The notes under the pieces are model-generated. The model made no database searches. It was not told the DNA's origin and was given only the letters and a program-made list of their open reading frames with translations. Below, one piece after another: positions 28,671-36,563 of a stretch of DNA of 64,000 bases (position 1 is the stretch's first letter; each line of letters starts with the position of its first letter). Source of the stretch: Lautropia sp. (GTDB taxonomy: Bacteria; Pseudomonadota; Gammaproteobacteria; Burkholderiales; Burkholderiaceae_E). The stretch lies in the NCBI GenBank assembly GCA_030532895.1, contig JAUNKF010000016.1:1-64000 (forward strand), in the 5' to 3' direction. The position numbers were made by a program, and so were the translations under genes.

Positions 28671-28689
28671 AATACGAATCGTTAGTATT
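28671..28689 (+). promoter_or_regulatory. Candidate Fur box upstream of tonB
   Basis: The 19-bp near-palindrome AATACGAATCGTTAGTATT resembles the betaproteobacterial Fur-box form AATGAGAATCATTATCATT at 14 of 19 positions. It is about 240 bp upstream of the tonB start in an otherwise gene-free spacer. Iron regulation of tonB is expected from other bacteria. It is a motif match only. Confidence 0.5.
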
Positions 28690-28926
28690 ACCGCGCCAAT
28701 TAAGCCTGATTGCCACCACAGCCTGTTATGCGAGGAGACGCAACGCCCCCAGCATGCCCAGGCGCCTTGGCACACGCAAACGCCTGACCCACCCGCTTAC
28801 CCACCGGCCCTTGACGCCCTCATCGTCCACTGAACGATACCCATCCGGGTCACGTCAGTCGCCGATACGGGTCTTGGCCGATACGTCCCCCGTCCACGCA
28901 GACACTTTATTTCGTGACTTCTCCGA

Positions 28927-29811
28927 GTGAAACCACCATCCACTCATCCACCGCCCCCCATACCGCCAGGCACCGAGCCATCGCCATCCGCTTGCGCCGG
29001 CCAAGCCAGCTCGCCCTCGCTGATGGCTGCACTGGCCAATGACCGCCGTACCGGCAACAACTGGCAGCTGTTACCGGTCGTCACCGGCGTATCGCTCATT
29101 CATGCCGTGGCGATCATGGGACTGGGTCAAGCCGAGAGCGTCACTGTCTCGGGCGGTGATGACATGCCCGTTTACGTCGAGCTGATCACCGAGGCACCAA
29201 AACCCCCGGTCATCCCGCAACCTGTCGAGCCTCCCCCGCCACCGCCGCCCGAGCCGGAGCCTGACCCCGAGCCGGAGCCGGTCGTGGCCGAACCACCGCC
29301 GGCGCCGCCGCCCGAGCCGCCGGTATACGAGGTGAAAAAGCCCAAACCCAAACCGAAGCCAAAGCCCAAACCGAGGCCGAAACCACCAGAGCCACCACCA
29401 CCGGCCCCCGAGCCGCCGCCTGAGGCACCACCTGCTCCGCCGGCCCCACCGGTGGAAGGTGAGCCGAACGCACCTGCCGATGCCGTGCCACAGCAGGGCT
29501 CGGGTCGGCCTGGGCCATCGGATGCCCCGGTCAACCTTGGCTCCAAGTCCGTGAATTACCTGCGGCCGCCCAAGCTGGTCTATCCGGCCTTTTCCAAACG
29601 CGCGGGTGAAACCGGCAGAGTCACACTGACCGTGCTGATCAATGAAAAAGGTGAGCCAATCAGCATCGACATCAAGGAATCATCCGGCTATCCCCGTCTG
29701 GATGATGCCGCCGTGGCCGCCACCCGCAAGGCACTGTTCAGCCCCCACATCGAAAATGGCGTACCCAAAAAAGCCTACGCCACCGTCCCTGTCGTCTTTG
29801 AACTGGAGTAA
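28927..29811 (+). CDS. tonB: TonB energy-transducing protein
   Basis: Couples the ExbB-ExbD proton motor to TonB-dependent outer-membrane receptors. The 294-residue product has one transmembrane segment (QLLPVVTGVSLIHAVAIMGLG, about residues 46-66), a long periplasmic Pro-rich spacer with Pro-Glu and Pro-Lys repeats (about residues 85-195), and the C-terminal TonB domain (YPAFSKRAGETGRVTLTVLI, SSGYPRLDDAAVAATRKA). The start given is a GTG with no clear Shine-Dalgarno sequence; an ATG at 29023 (MAALANDRR), which keeps the membrane segment, is a good alternative. It is the first gene of tonB-exbB-exbD, and Fur regulation is likely. Confidence 0.93.
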   Translation: MKPPSTHPPPPIPPGTEPSPSACAGQASSPSLMAALANDRRTGNNWQLLPVVTGVSLIHAVAIMGLGQAESVTVSGGDDMPVYVELITEAPKPPVIPQPVEPPPPPPPEPEPDPEPEPVVAEPPPAPPPEPPVYEVKKPKPKPKPKPKPRPKPPEPPPPAPEPPPEAPPAPPAPPVEGEPNAPADAVPQQGSGRPGPSDAPVNLGSKSVNYLRPPKLVYPAFSKRAGETGRVTLTVLINEKGEPISIDIKESSGYPRLDDAAVAATRKALFSPHIENGVPKKAYATVPVVFELE

Positions 29812-29817
29812 TTGAAC

Positions 29818-30546
29818 GTGAACGAACCCACTCCCCTGGGCTTTGCCCATTTCATCGCGCAAAGCGATATGGTCAGCAAGGCGCTGCTCGTGGTGCTGGT
29901 GCTGATGTCCGTCGTCTCCTGGACGCTGATCATCTCCAAAGGCATTGCCCAGCTGATCCGCCGTTCACGCTCGGAGCGCTTCCTGAAAATGTTCTGGGAA
30001 GCCCCGTCGCTCGAAGCCGTGCAACAGGAAATTGCCAAAACCGGCATCCGCGATCCGTTCTCACGCCTGACGGCCAGCGCCATGCAAGGCCAGGCCCACT
30101 ATGCGCGCTATGGCACCTCGAAGCTGGCCGAGGCCGGCAGCAACCGCGACTTCCTGACCCGCACGATCAAGAAAGTGCTGGATGAAGAAACCGTTCGCCA
30201 GGAAGACGGGCTGACGATTCTCGCAACCGTCGGCTCCACCGCCCCCTTCGTGGGCCTCTTCGGCACCGTTTGGGGCGTGTATCACGCGCTGGTGGCGATC
30301 GGCCTGTCCGGCTCCGGCTCACTTGACAAGGTGGCCGGCCCCGTGGGCGAGGCGCTGATCATGACCGGTCTGGGTTTGGCCGTGGCCCTGCCAGCCGTGA
30401 TGGGTTACAACTGGCTCACCCGCACCAATCGCGTCCTCTTCGCCAAGCTCGACTCCTTCGCCTTCGAGCTGTTCGCCTTCCTGTCGTCGGGCCAGACGCT
30501 GCGCGGCCAGACACGCAACGGCCACACACCGAACGACGTTCGCTGA
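29818..30546 (+). CDS. exbB: Biopolymer transport protein ExbB
   Basis: MotA/TolQ/ExbB-family inner-membrane subunit of the TonB motor. The 242-residue product has an N-terminal membrane segment (ALLVVLVLMSVVSWTLII), a cytoplasmic loop, and the two-helix channel core with LATVGSTAPFVGLFGTVWG and EALIMTGLGLAVALPAV. The GTG at 29818 is chosen because GGAG lies 9 nt upstream, overlapping the end of tonB; a TTG at 29812 would be only 3 nt from that site. It is co-transcribed with tonB and exbD. Confidence 0.95.
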   Translation: MNEPTPLGFAHFIAQSDMVSKALLVVLVLMSVVSWTLIISKGIAQLIRRSRSERFLKMFWEAPSLEAVQQEIAKTGIRDPFSRLTASAMQGQAHYARYGTSKLAEAGSNRDFLTRTIKKVLDEETVRQEDGLTILATVGSTAPFVGLFGTVWGVYHALVAIGLSGSGSLDKVAGPVGEALIMTGLGLAVALPAVMGYNWLTRTNRVLFAKLDSFAFELFAFLSSGQTLRGQTRNGHTPNDVR

Positions 30547-30572
30547 CCCCTTCGCTTCACGAGGATTGCATC

Positions 30573-30995
30573 ATGGCTTTCGCCAGTTTCGATTCCAAAA
30601 ACAGCAACTCGCCGATGGGTGAGATCAACATGGTGCCACTCATCGACGTGATGCTGGTGCTGCTGGTGATCTTCATCGTGACGGCCCCTCTGCTGACACA
30701 CTCGGTCAAGCTCTCGCTGCCCCGCGCCACCACCACCGAAACCGACAACATGCCACCGAAAATCGATTTTTCGATCGACGCCGATGGCAATCTGTTCTGG
30801 GGGTCGGAGCCGATCAGTCGCGAGGACGCAGCCGAACGCTTCAAACAGGCCGGACAGGAAAACCCGCAACCAGCCGTCCACCTGCGTGCCGATGAAAACA
30901 CCCCCTACCGTTATGTGGCACAGACCATCGTCGACGCCTCCAAAGCCGGCCTGGCCAAGGTGGGATTCATCAGCAAACCCGAAGATCAGGAATAA
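30573..30995 (+). CDS. exbD: Biopolymer transport protein ExbD
   Basis: Single-span partner of ExbB. The 140-residue product has the membrane helix MVPLIDVMLVLLVIFIVTAP, whose Asp (residue 25) is the proton-carrying aspartate of the family, followed by a periplasmic domain. GAGGAT precedes the ATG. It is the last gene of the tonB operon, followed by a clear terminator at 31130. Confidence 0.96.
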   Translation: MAFASFDSKNSNSPMGEINMVPLIDVMLVLLVIFIVTAPLLTHSVKLSLPRATTTETDNMPPKIDFSIDADGNLFWGSEPISREDAAERFKQAGQENPQPAVHLRADENTPYRYVAQTIVDASKAGLAKVGFISKPEDQE

Positions 30996-31129
30996 TCCGC
31001 CAACGCTCAACCCCGTGACATCGCTGCTCGCGTGCCATCAGAACACGCAGGGGGTATGATGCCCCCCCTAGGATGACTGGCCAAGGCCGGCTCAGCCCTC
31101 ACGGGCACACGAGCAGCACCACACACGAC

Positions 31130-31154
31130 AGGGCCACATGATGGCCCTTTTTTT
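31130..31154 (+). terminator. Rho-independent terminator of tonB-exbB-exbD
   Basis: Stem AGGGCCA (31130-31136), loop CATGA, stem TGGCCCT (31142-31148), then a run of seven T. It overlaps the two most upstream ATGs of the next ORF (31138 and 31141), which argues that the following gene starts at 31156. Confidence 0.85.
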
Positions 31155-31155
31155 C

Positions 31156-32292
31156 ATGGCAGATCAATTTCGCATCCAGGCCCTCGGCCACACTGACGCT
31201 ACCGCTGCCTGGCAATTGACCCAGCAACTTCGCTGGCCCCATCGTCAGGAAGACTGGGCACAGATGATCGCGTGGGCCAATCAGCACGGCATGGCCTGCG
31301 GCCTCTTTCATCAACAGCAGCTGATCGGCACGGCCCTGTGCTGGTACTGGGGCCAAACACATGCCAACCTGGGGCTGATGATCGTCGATCCCGCCTGGCA
31401 GAAACGAGGGCTGGGCCGCCGCCTGCTCACTCACCTGCTCGACGCCCTCCCGCAACGCAGCATCTCACTGATGGCCACCGAAGCCGGCCTGCCGCTCTAT
31501 CAGCAGCTGGGTTTCGAAGCACTGGGACGGAACACGCAATATCAAGGACTTTTTCAAGGTCAAGATGACGATGTTGCCGGGCTGGCCTCACCACGTCTGG
31601 CCACCCCGTCCGACCTAGACGCCATCATCGCGCTGGACACACGGCTACGCGGCCTTGACCGTACCTGGCTACTACGTGAGCTGCTGTCCCGCCCGCTCGA
31701 TACAGCCCCTGTCCAGAGCGGCCTCCCTGATGAGGTCCATCACCTCCCGCACCTGGCAGACAAGCCGTCCGCCCCACAGGAAGGCTTCTCAACGCCACCG
31801 CCGGACAACGCTTGCACCGAAGCCTGTGCCGTACTAGGCGGGCCAGCAGGCACCACACAAGCCTATGGTGTCAGGCGTCGGTTTGGCCGAGGCTGGCTGA
31901 TCGGCCCACTTCTTGCCCCCACGGAGGCCGATGCAATCGCCCTGCTCAGCTGCTTGTGTGCGCCGTTGACCGGCACCTTCGTGCGCATCGACCTGGGCTG
32001 GCAAGCACCTGCTCGGCAAATCGCTCCCCAAATCCTCCCCCTCAACGCACCGGACTTCAACACCCCACCTGCGCAACCAGCGCCCGTCGCCCCGCCATCT
32101 GCCACCACCGAGGCCACCGCCCTGGGCGCCTGGCTCCAGGCGCATGGGCTTCACATCGTGGATCGGCCACTGGCCATGCAACGCCCTGGCACCCAAGCCA
32201 TGCCAGCGCCCCACACAAGCACGGCGCCCCAATTCCCCGGATTTCCGCCCGCACCAGCCGTGTTGACGCTACTCTCTCAGGCCACAGGCTGA
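31156..32292 (+). CDS. GNAT-family N-acetyltransferase with a C-terminal second domain
   Basis: The 378-residue product begins MADQFRIQALGHTDATAAW. About residues 1-130 form a GNAT domain with the acetyl-CoA loop region DPAWQKRGLGRRLLTHLL and a C-terminal YQQLGF motif. A second region (residues ~150-260) begins like another GNAT domain (LATPSDLDAIIALDTRLRG) and ends in RFGRGWLIGPLLAPTEADA, the pattern of two-part acetyltransferases with a YitH-like C-domain. The last ~90 residues are Pro/Ala/Thr-rich. The start is set downstream of a terminator that covers earlier ATGs. The acceptor substrate is unknown. Confidence 0.82.
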   Translation: MADQFRIQALGHTDATAAWQLTQQLRWPHRQEDWAQMIAWANQHGMACGLFHQQQLIGTALCWYWGQTHANLGLMIVDPAWQKRGLGRRLLTHLLDALPQRSISLMATEAGLPLYQQLGFEALGRNTQYQGLFQGQDDDVAGLASPRLATPSDLDAIIALDTRLRGLDRTWLLRELLSRPLDTAPVQSGLPDEVHHLPHLADKPSAPQEGFSTPPPDNACTEACAVLGGPAGTTQAYGVRRRFGRGWLIGPLLAPTEADAIALLSCLCAPLTGTFVRIDLGWQAPARQIAPQILPLNAPDFNTPPAQPAPVAPPSATTEATALGAWLQAHGLHIVDRPLAMQRPGTQAMPAPHTSTAPQFPGFPPAPAVLTLLSQATG

Positions 32293-32397
32293 ATCAGCGC
32301 CCAGGGAACTGGGCCGAAGGCCTGGCCCCAACACCGCACGCTGGCAGCATTGCCACGCTTGCAAAGGCATCGAGCCTTGGCGGCGCGTCGCACCTTG

Positions 32398-32453
32398 TCA
32401 GCCCGCGGCTCTGGGGCCGGCGCGGGGACAAACAAGTTCATCACACGCGCTAA
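32398..32453. repeat. Dispersed palindromic intergenic repeat, copy 3
   Basis: Sequence from TCAGCCCGCGG to CACACGCGCTAA matches the reverse complement of copy 2 (28494-28573) with about eight differences in 56 bp. It includes the inner CGCGG/CGCGGGG stem and the GGGACAAACAAGTTCATCAC arm. The opposite outer arm is degenerate. It lies 105 bp after the GNAT gene. Confidence 0.7.
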
Positions 32454-32499
32454 CACGCACCAGCGATTTGGGCAGCGTATCCCCTACAAAAGCAGCGGA

Positions 32500-32518
32500 A
32501 TTAATGATATTTATTTTT
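32500..32518 (+). promoter_or_regulatory. Candidate Fur box upstream of the ABC importer operon
   Basis: ATTAATGATATTTATTTTT matches the 19-bp Fur consensus (GATAATGATAATCATTATC) at 13 positions and lies in a sharply AT-rich patch. It is about 540 bp upstream of the first importer gene, which would imply a long leader. Confidence 0.4.
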
Positions 32519-32889
32519 TTTCTCATAGAATCACCTGACAACATCGAGAGGATCACCGATCCATCACACGCGCTTTGTGACAGGATAACTTGATAAGAGA
32601 CGCTCTGATTCGTCTTTTGATGGCTTGAATCATGCAGTTTTCCAGGATTCCAACCAAGGCCATGACCGCAGCGCCGCCGTCAGCCTTGCTCGCATCCCGC
32701 GGCGCATCGAACAGCTATCGGCGTGCTTCCACCCAGCACGCACAGCGAATCGTGTCATCAGACCCGCCTGCAACACGGCCGATCTGATTCCTGAGCACGG
32801 CGCCTCAGTCTTTCTACACGCCCGGTCAAGTTGCCATCACAACCAGCCAGGGCACGAGAGGCTCACGGCCTCAGACTGATAAGCCGACA

Positions 32890-33017
32890 GATGATCGTCC
32901 CCCCTACAAAACTGGGCGGATCATCACCCAAAACCTGACCTGCTTTCCGAGCGCCTGCCTACCCTGTCCGGCAGGCTTCCTCTCAACCTTTGCCCGCGCT
33001 TTCATCGAGCGGGCTTT
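32890..33017 (+). promoter_or_regulatory. Structured leader with three hairpins before the importer
   Basis: Hairpin 1: GATGATCGTCCC (32890-32901) with GGGCGGATCATC (32914-32925), two mismatches, loop of 12. Hairpin 2: GCCTGCC (32953-32959) with GGCAGGC (32970-32976), perfect. Hairpin 3: GCCCGC (32992-32997) with GCGGGC (33009-33014) followed by TTTGT, terminator-like. They end 45 nt before the start codon, an arrangement that fits attenuation or a riboswitch; no known class was recognised. Confidence 0.5.
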
Positions 33018-33061
33018 GTCTCAACGCTTTTGTTCAACCCACTTATCTCACGGTTCATACC

Positions 33062-34180
33062 ATGATGCGCATTCGTCCCGCTATCCAGCAATCCCTGCTG
33101 GCCGCAACCCTGGCCGCCCTGTCGATGTCGGCAGCCCACGCCGCCCAGAAAGAAATCACCGACGTGCAGGGACGCACCGTCAAGATCGAATCACCTGCCA
33201 AGCGCGTGCTGCTGGCCTTCTACTTTGAAGACTACATGGCCGTCGGTTCCGAAAAGGCTTTCGACAACGTCGTCGGCATCTCGCGTGAAGCCTGGGAGGG
33301 CTGGCGCCCAGCCAATTGGGAACTCTTCGTCAAGCACCGCCCCTCTCTGAAGGACATTCCCGATGTGGGAGAGGTGGAAGTGCAGAATTTTTCGGTGGAA
33401 AAAGCCCTCGCGCTCAAACCCGACGTGATCGTGCTGGCCAAATGGCAATATCTGGCACTTGGCCCGGATGTGGAGCGCCTTGAACAATCAGGCGTACCGG
33501 TCGTCGTGATCGATTACAACGACCAGGATCTCAAAAATCACTTGAGCAGCACGCTGATCCTCGGTGAAATCACCGGCCAGCAGGAACGCGCCAGGCAGAT
33601 TGCCGACGAATACAAATCGGCCATCGACACGGTCACCAGCCGCATTGAAAAAGCGGGCCGTGCCAAGCCGAAGGTTTATGTCGAATTTGGCGACAAGGGG
33701 CCAGGCGAATACAGCTTCAGTTATGGCAAGAACATGTGGGGGCCGATGGTGACGACGGCGGGTGGCGACAACATCGCCGCCCCCTTCGTCGAATACTGGG
33801 GGCCGCTGAACCCCGAGCAGGTGCTCACCTCCAAACCCGACATCGTGCTGATTTCCGGCACTGAAAAGAAAAAGAACCCGAACGCGATGCTGATCGGCCA
33901 GGGCGTGGATCGTGCCGAATCGGTCAAGCGTCTGGAAGGCTTCACGAAACGCGCGGGCTGGTCTGATCTGCCCGCCGTGAAAAACAAGGCCGTCCACGGC
34001 GTGTATCAGGGCGCGTCGCGCAGCATCACCGACTACCCGTCGATCCAGTACATCGCCAAGGTGACCTACCCAGACCTCTTCAAGGATCTGGATCCTGAAG
34101 CCAACTACATCGGCTTCTACAAGCGCTACCTGCCGGTCGTGCCCAGCGGCACCTTCTACACCAGCCTGGAAGGGAAGTGA
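33062..34180 (+). CDS. Periplasmic substrate-binding protein of an iron/siderophore-type ABC importer
   Basis: FepB/FecB/BtuF-like binding protein (cluster A-II fold). The 372-residue product from the ATG at 33062 (or 33065) has a Sec signal peptide (LLAATLAALSMSAAHA, cleaved before AQKEI) and no lipobox. The mature protein starts with the family's ITDVQGRTVKIESPAKRVLL, has the central helix region ALKPDVIVLAKWQ and a C-terminal PSIQYIAKVTYPDLF. The next gene overlaps by 4 nt. The ligand is unknown; Fe-siderophore, heme or cobalamin are all possible from the fold, and the TonB genes nearby favour iron. Confidence 0.88.
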   Translation: MMRIRPAIQQSLLAATLAALSMSAAHAAQKEITDVQGRTVKIESPAKRVLLAFYFEDYMAVGSEKAFDNVVGISREAWEGWRPANWELFVKHRPSLKDIPDVGEVEVQNFSVEKALALKPDVIVLAKWQYLALGPDVERLEQSGVPVVVIDYNDQDLKNHLSSTLILGEITGQQERARQIADEYKSAIDTVTSRIEKAGRAKPKVYVEFGDKGPGEYSFSYGKNMWGPMVTTAGGDNIAAPFVEYWGPLNPEQVLTSKPDIVLISGTEKKKNPNAMLIGQGVDRAESVKRLEGFTKRAGWSDLPAVKNKAVHGVYQGASRSITDYPSIQYIAKVTYPDLFKDLDPEANYIGFYKRYLPVVPSGTFYTSLEGK

Positions 34181-35253
34181 TGAACACGCCCACGTCAGAT
34201 GCCACCGCCCAATGGCAGCAGGCACTGGCCACCCAGCGCAAGCGCGAAGCCCGCCGCTTGCGCTGGCTGATCGCCCTCTTGATGGTGCTGGTGGTCACGC
34301 TGCTGCTCGACATCGTGACCGGGCCTTCCCTGATGCCGATCGCCGATGTCGTCGCCACGCTCTTCAAGCCTGAAGAAGCCTCGTCCGGCACCCGCGCCAT
34401 CATCTGGGACATCCGCCTGCCCATCGCCCTGATGGCGATCGTCGTCGGTGCGGCATTGGGCCTGGGTGGGGCCGAGATGCAGACGCTGCTCGACAACCCG
34501 TTGGCCAGCCCCTACACGCTCGGCCTGGCAGCCGCCTCGGGCCTGGGAGCAGCGCTTGGCCTGCATGCCGATGTGCTGGGCTTGCCGCTCGACCCGCTGA
34601 TCGCCGTACCGCTCGGCGCCTTCATCATGTGCATGGTGGCGGCCTCGATCCTGTTCGGCATCGCCATGTTCCGGCAGGTGAACGCCCAGACGCTGATTCT
34701 GGCCGGCATCGCGCTGCTCTTCCTGTTCCAGTCGCTCCTGTCGCTGCTGCAGTTCATGTCCTCACCCGAACTGAACCAGCAGATCCTGTTCTGGCTCTTC
34801 GGCAACCTGTCACGCAGCACCTGGAACGCGCTGGCCATCACGACCAGTGTCACCATCGTCTGCACCTTTTTCCTGATGCAGGATGCCTGGAAGCTGACGG
34901 CGCTGCGGCTGGGCGAAGCCCGTGCCCGCAGCCTGGGCGTGGATGTGGCCCAGCTGCGCCTGAAAACGCTCGTGCTCGTGGCACTGCTCACCTCCACCGC
35001 CATCAGTTTCGTCGGCGTGATCGGCTTCATCGGTCTGGTCTCCCCGCACATCGCGCGGATTCTGGTGGGCGAAGATCAGCGCTTCTTCATTCCGCTGTCC
35101 ATGCTCTGTGGTGCGGTCATGCTGTCGGCCGCCTCGGTGCTGTCGAAGACGCTGATTCCTGGCGCACTCTTTCCGGTCGGGGTCGTCACCGCCATCATCG
35201 GCGTGCCCTTCTTCTTCTGGCTGATTCTGGGATGGAGGCGTGGTCATGCTTAA
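34177..35253 (+). CDS. FecCD-family ABC importer permease
   Basis: Inner-membrane permease of the type II importer. The 358-residue product has a charged N-terminus, then about ten hydrophobic segments with FecCD motifs: VGAALGLGGAEMQTLLDNPLASPYTLG, shown here in shorter pieces as GGAEMQ and NPLASPYTLG, and the ATPase-coupling region GEARARSLGVDVAQLR. GLVSPHIARILVGEDQR is also typical. It overlaps the binding protein gene by 4 nt (ATGA) and the ATPase gene by 8 nt. Confidence 0.95.
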   Translation: MMNTPTSDATAQWQQALATQRKREARRLRWLIALLMVLVVTLLLDIVTGPSLMPIADVVATLFKPEEASSGTRAIIWDIRLPIALMAIVVGAALGLGGAEMQTLLDNPLASPYTLGLAAASGLGAALGLHADVLGLPLDPLIAVPLGAFIMCMVAASILFGIAMFRQVNAQTLILAGIALLFLFQSLLSLLQFMSSPELNQQILFWLFGNLSRSTWNALAITTSVTIVCTFFLMQDAWKLTALRLGEARARSLGVDVAQLRLKTLVLVALLTSTAISFVGVIGFIGLVSPHIARILVGEDQRFFIPLSMLCGAVMLSAASVLSKTLIPGALFPVGVVTAIIGVPFFFWLILGWRRGHA

Positions 35254-36028
35254 GGTGGAAAACCTGCACCTCTACGCCGGCACCCATCCGGTGGCGGCCG
35301 GTTACTCGGTGGATTTTCATCCGGGTGAAGTCACCGCCATCATCGGCCCCAACGGCTGCGGCAAGACGAGCCTGATGCGCTCGCTCTTCGGTGAGCTCAC
35401 CCCGTCGGCCGGTCATATCCGGTTGAACGGCGACGAGATCCGTGACAGCCGCTTGCCCGTCTGGCGCCAGCGCTTCGGCTACATGCCGCAGGACACCCGG
35501 CTCGATCTGGATCTCAGCACGCTCGAAGTCGTGATGCTGGGCCGCCTCGACCGCCTCGGCATGCGTGTCGACGACGAGACGGTGATGGCCGCGCTGAAAG
35601 CGCTCGATTCGGTGGGGCTGATGCACATCGCCGAACGACCGATCTACGCCTTGAGTGGGGGACAACGGCAGATGGCGCTGTTTGCCCAGGTGCTGTTGCG
35701 CACACCCGAGGTGATGATGCTGGACGAACCGGTCAGTGCACTCGACATGCGCTACCAGGTCGTGCTGATGGATCACCTGCATCGGCAAACCCGTGCCCAG
35801 AACTGGATCACGGTCGTCGTGCTGCACGACCTGAACCTGGCCGCCCAGTATGCCGACCGGCTCGTGGTACTGGCCGACGGCAAGCTGCAAGCCTATGGGC
35901 CACCCGCCGACGTCATCTCGGCCGAACTGATCAACCGGCTCTACGACGTCTCCGTCGACGTGCAACTGGATCGCTTCGGCCATCCTCACGTTCGCACCAT
36001 TCGCTATCAACCCGAACACGAAACATGA
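35246..36028 (+). CDS. ABC importer ATP-binding protein (FepC/BtuD type)
   Basis: ATPase of the importer. The 260-residue product begins MLKVENLHLYAGTHPV; GGAGG is 8 nt upstream of this ATG, so the GTG at 35240 is rejected. Walker A is GPNGCGKTS, the signature is LSGGQRQM, Walker B is VMMLDEPVSALD and the switch His is in VVLHDLNLAA. It overlaps the permease gene by 8 nt and the cupredoxin gene by 4 nt, so all four genes should be translated together. Confidence 0.96.
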   Translation: MLKVENLHLYAGTHPVAAGYSVDFHPGEVTAIIGPNGCGKTSLMRSLFGELTPSAGHIRLNGDEIRDSRLPVWRQRFGYMPQDTRLDLDLSTLEVVMLGRLDRLGMRVDDETVMAALKALDSVGLMHIAERPIYALSGGQRQMALFAQVLLRTPEVMMLDEPVSALDMRYQVVLMDHLHRQTRAQNWITVVVLHDLNLAAQYADRLVVLADGKLQAYGPPADVISAELINRLYDVSVDVQLDRFGHPHVRTIRYQPEHET

Positions 36029-36471
36029 AAAAAACCCTCGCAACCCTCTTGTCCACCACAGCCCTGTGCTGGCTCGCCTCACCGGCACTGGCCGCCGATC
36101 ATGTCGTCAAGATGCTGAACAACGGCAAAGACGGCGGCATGGTCTTCGAGCCGGCCTTCCTGCACGTGGCCGTGGGCGACACCGTCACCTTCGAGCCGAC
36201 CAACAGCGGCCACCAGGTACGCTCGCTGGCCGTGCCCGAAGGCATCACCCCCTGGCGCAGCGAGCTGGACGAGAAGTTCACACTGAAAGTCGAAAAGGAA
36301 GGCGTGTACTTCTACGACTGCCCGCCGCATCTGATGATGGCGATGATCGGCATGATCCAGGCCGGCGAAGCGACGAACCGTGAAGCCGTGGAAAAAGCCG
36401 TCAAAGCCAACCGGGGCCGGATGATGATGAACGGCAAGCGCGCGGACGCCTTGCTGCAGCAGATCAAATGA
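36025..36471 (+). CDS. Pseudoazurin-like blue copper protein (cupredoxin)
   Basis: Small periplasmic type-1 copper protein. The 148-residue precursor has a signal peptide (cleaved after SPALA, residue 23). The copper ligands are His63, Cys99, His102 and Met107 of the precursor; the C-x2-H-x4-M spacing and the mature His40 position match pseudoazurin. The surrounding motifs are GDTVTFEPTNSGHQV and YFYDCPPH. The C-terminal tail is Met-rich (MMAMIGMI, RMMMNG). The ATG overlaps the ATPase stop (ATGA), placing it as fourth gene of a metal importer operon, an unusual place for a protein best known as an electron donor to nitrite reductase. A role in periplasmic redox of the imported metal is only inferred. 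Confidence 0.9.
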   Translation: MKKTLATLLSTTALCWLASPALAADHVVKMLNNGKDGGMVFEPAFLHVAVGDTVTFEPTNSGHQVRSLAVPEGITPWRSELDEKFTLKVEKEGVYFYDCPPHLMMAMIGMIQAGEATNREAVEKAVKANRGRMMMNGKRADALLQQIK

Positions 36472-36536
36472 ACCCGGCGGCCGGCGGCATCTCAACTGCC
36501 CTGCCGGCCACTGGCCTGCGTGACCGGGATGCCGGC

Positions 36537-36563
36537 AAGCCCGCTCAGCTAGCGGGCTTTTTT
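36537..36563 (+). terminator. Rho-independent terminator of the importer-cupredoxin operon
   Basis: Perfect stem AAGCCCGCT (36537-36545) / AGCGGGCTT (36551-36559), loop CAGCT, and a T run to 36563. It overlaps the stop codon of the convergent rlmJ. Confidence 0.9.

Larger units (their letters stand above)
28433..28926. other. 494-bp intergenic region before tonB
   Basis: The spacer lies between the divergent ribA and tonB. It holds the palindromic repeat at 28494-28573, the Fur-box candidate at 28671-28689 and an AT-rich stretch around 28655-28700 that probably contains the tonB promoter. No convincing ORF is present. Confidence 0.6.
32293..33061. other. 769-bp intergenic region before the metal ABC operon
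   Basis: Contains repeat copy 3, an AT-rich promoter-like stretch with a Fur-box candidate, and three hairpins close to the importer start. ORFs present (for example 84 codons from 32625) have no family resemblance. No cobalamin-riboswitch core was recognised. Confidence 0.6.

Noticed and set aside
29172-29546. Gly-rich ORF antisense to tonB
   Set aside because: Mirror of the Pro-rich TonB spacer (Pro codons read as Gly on the other strand).
32590-33061. Cobalamin riboswitch before the BtuFCD-like importer
   Set aside because: I could not find the conserved B12-box or core elements; only generic hairpins are present.
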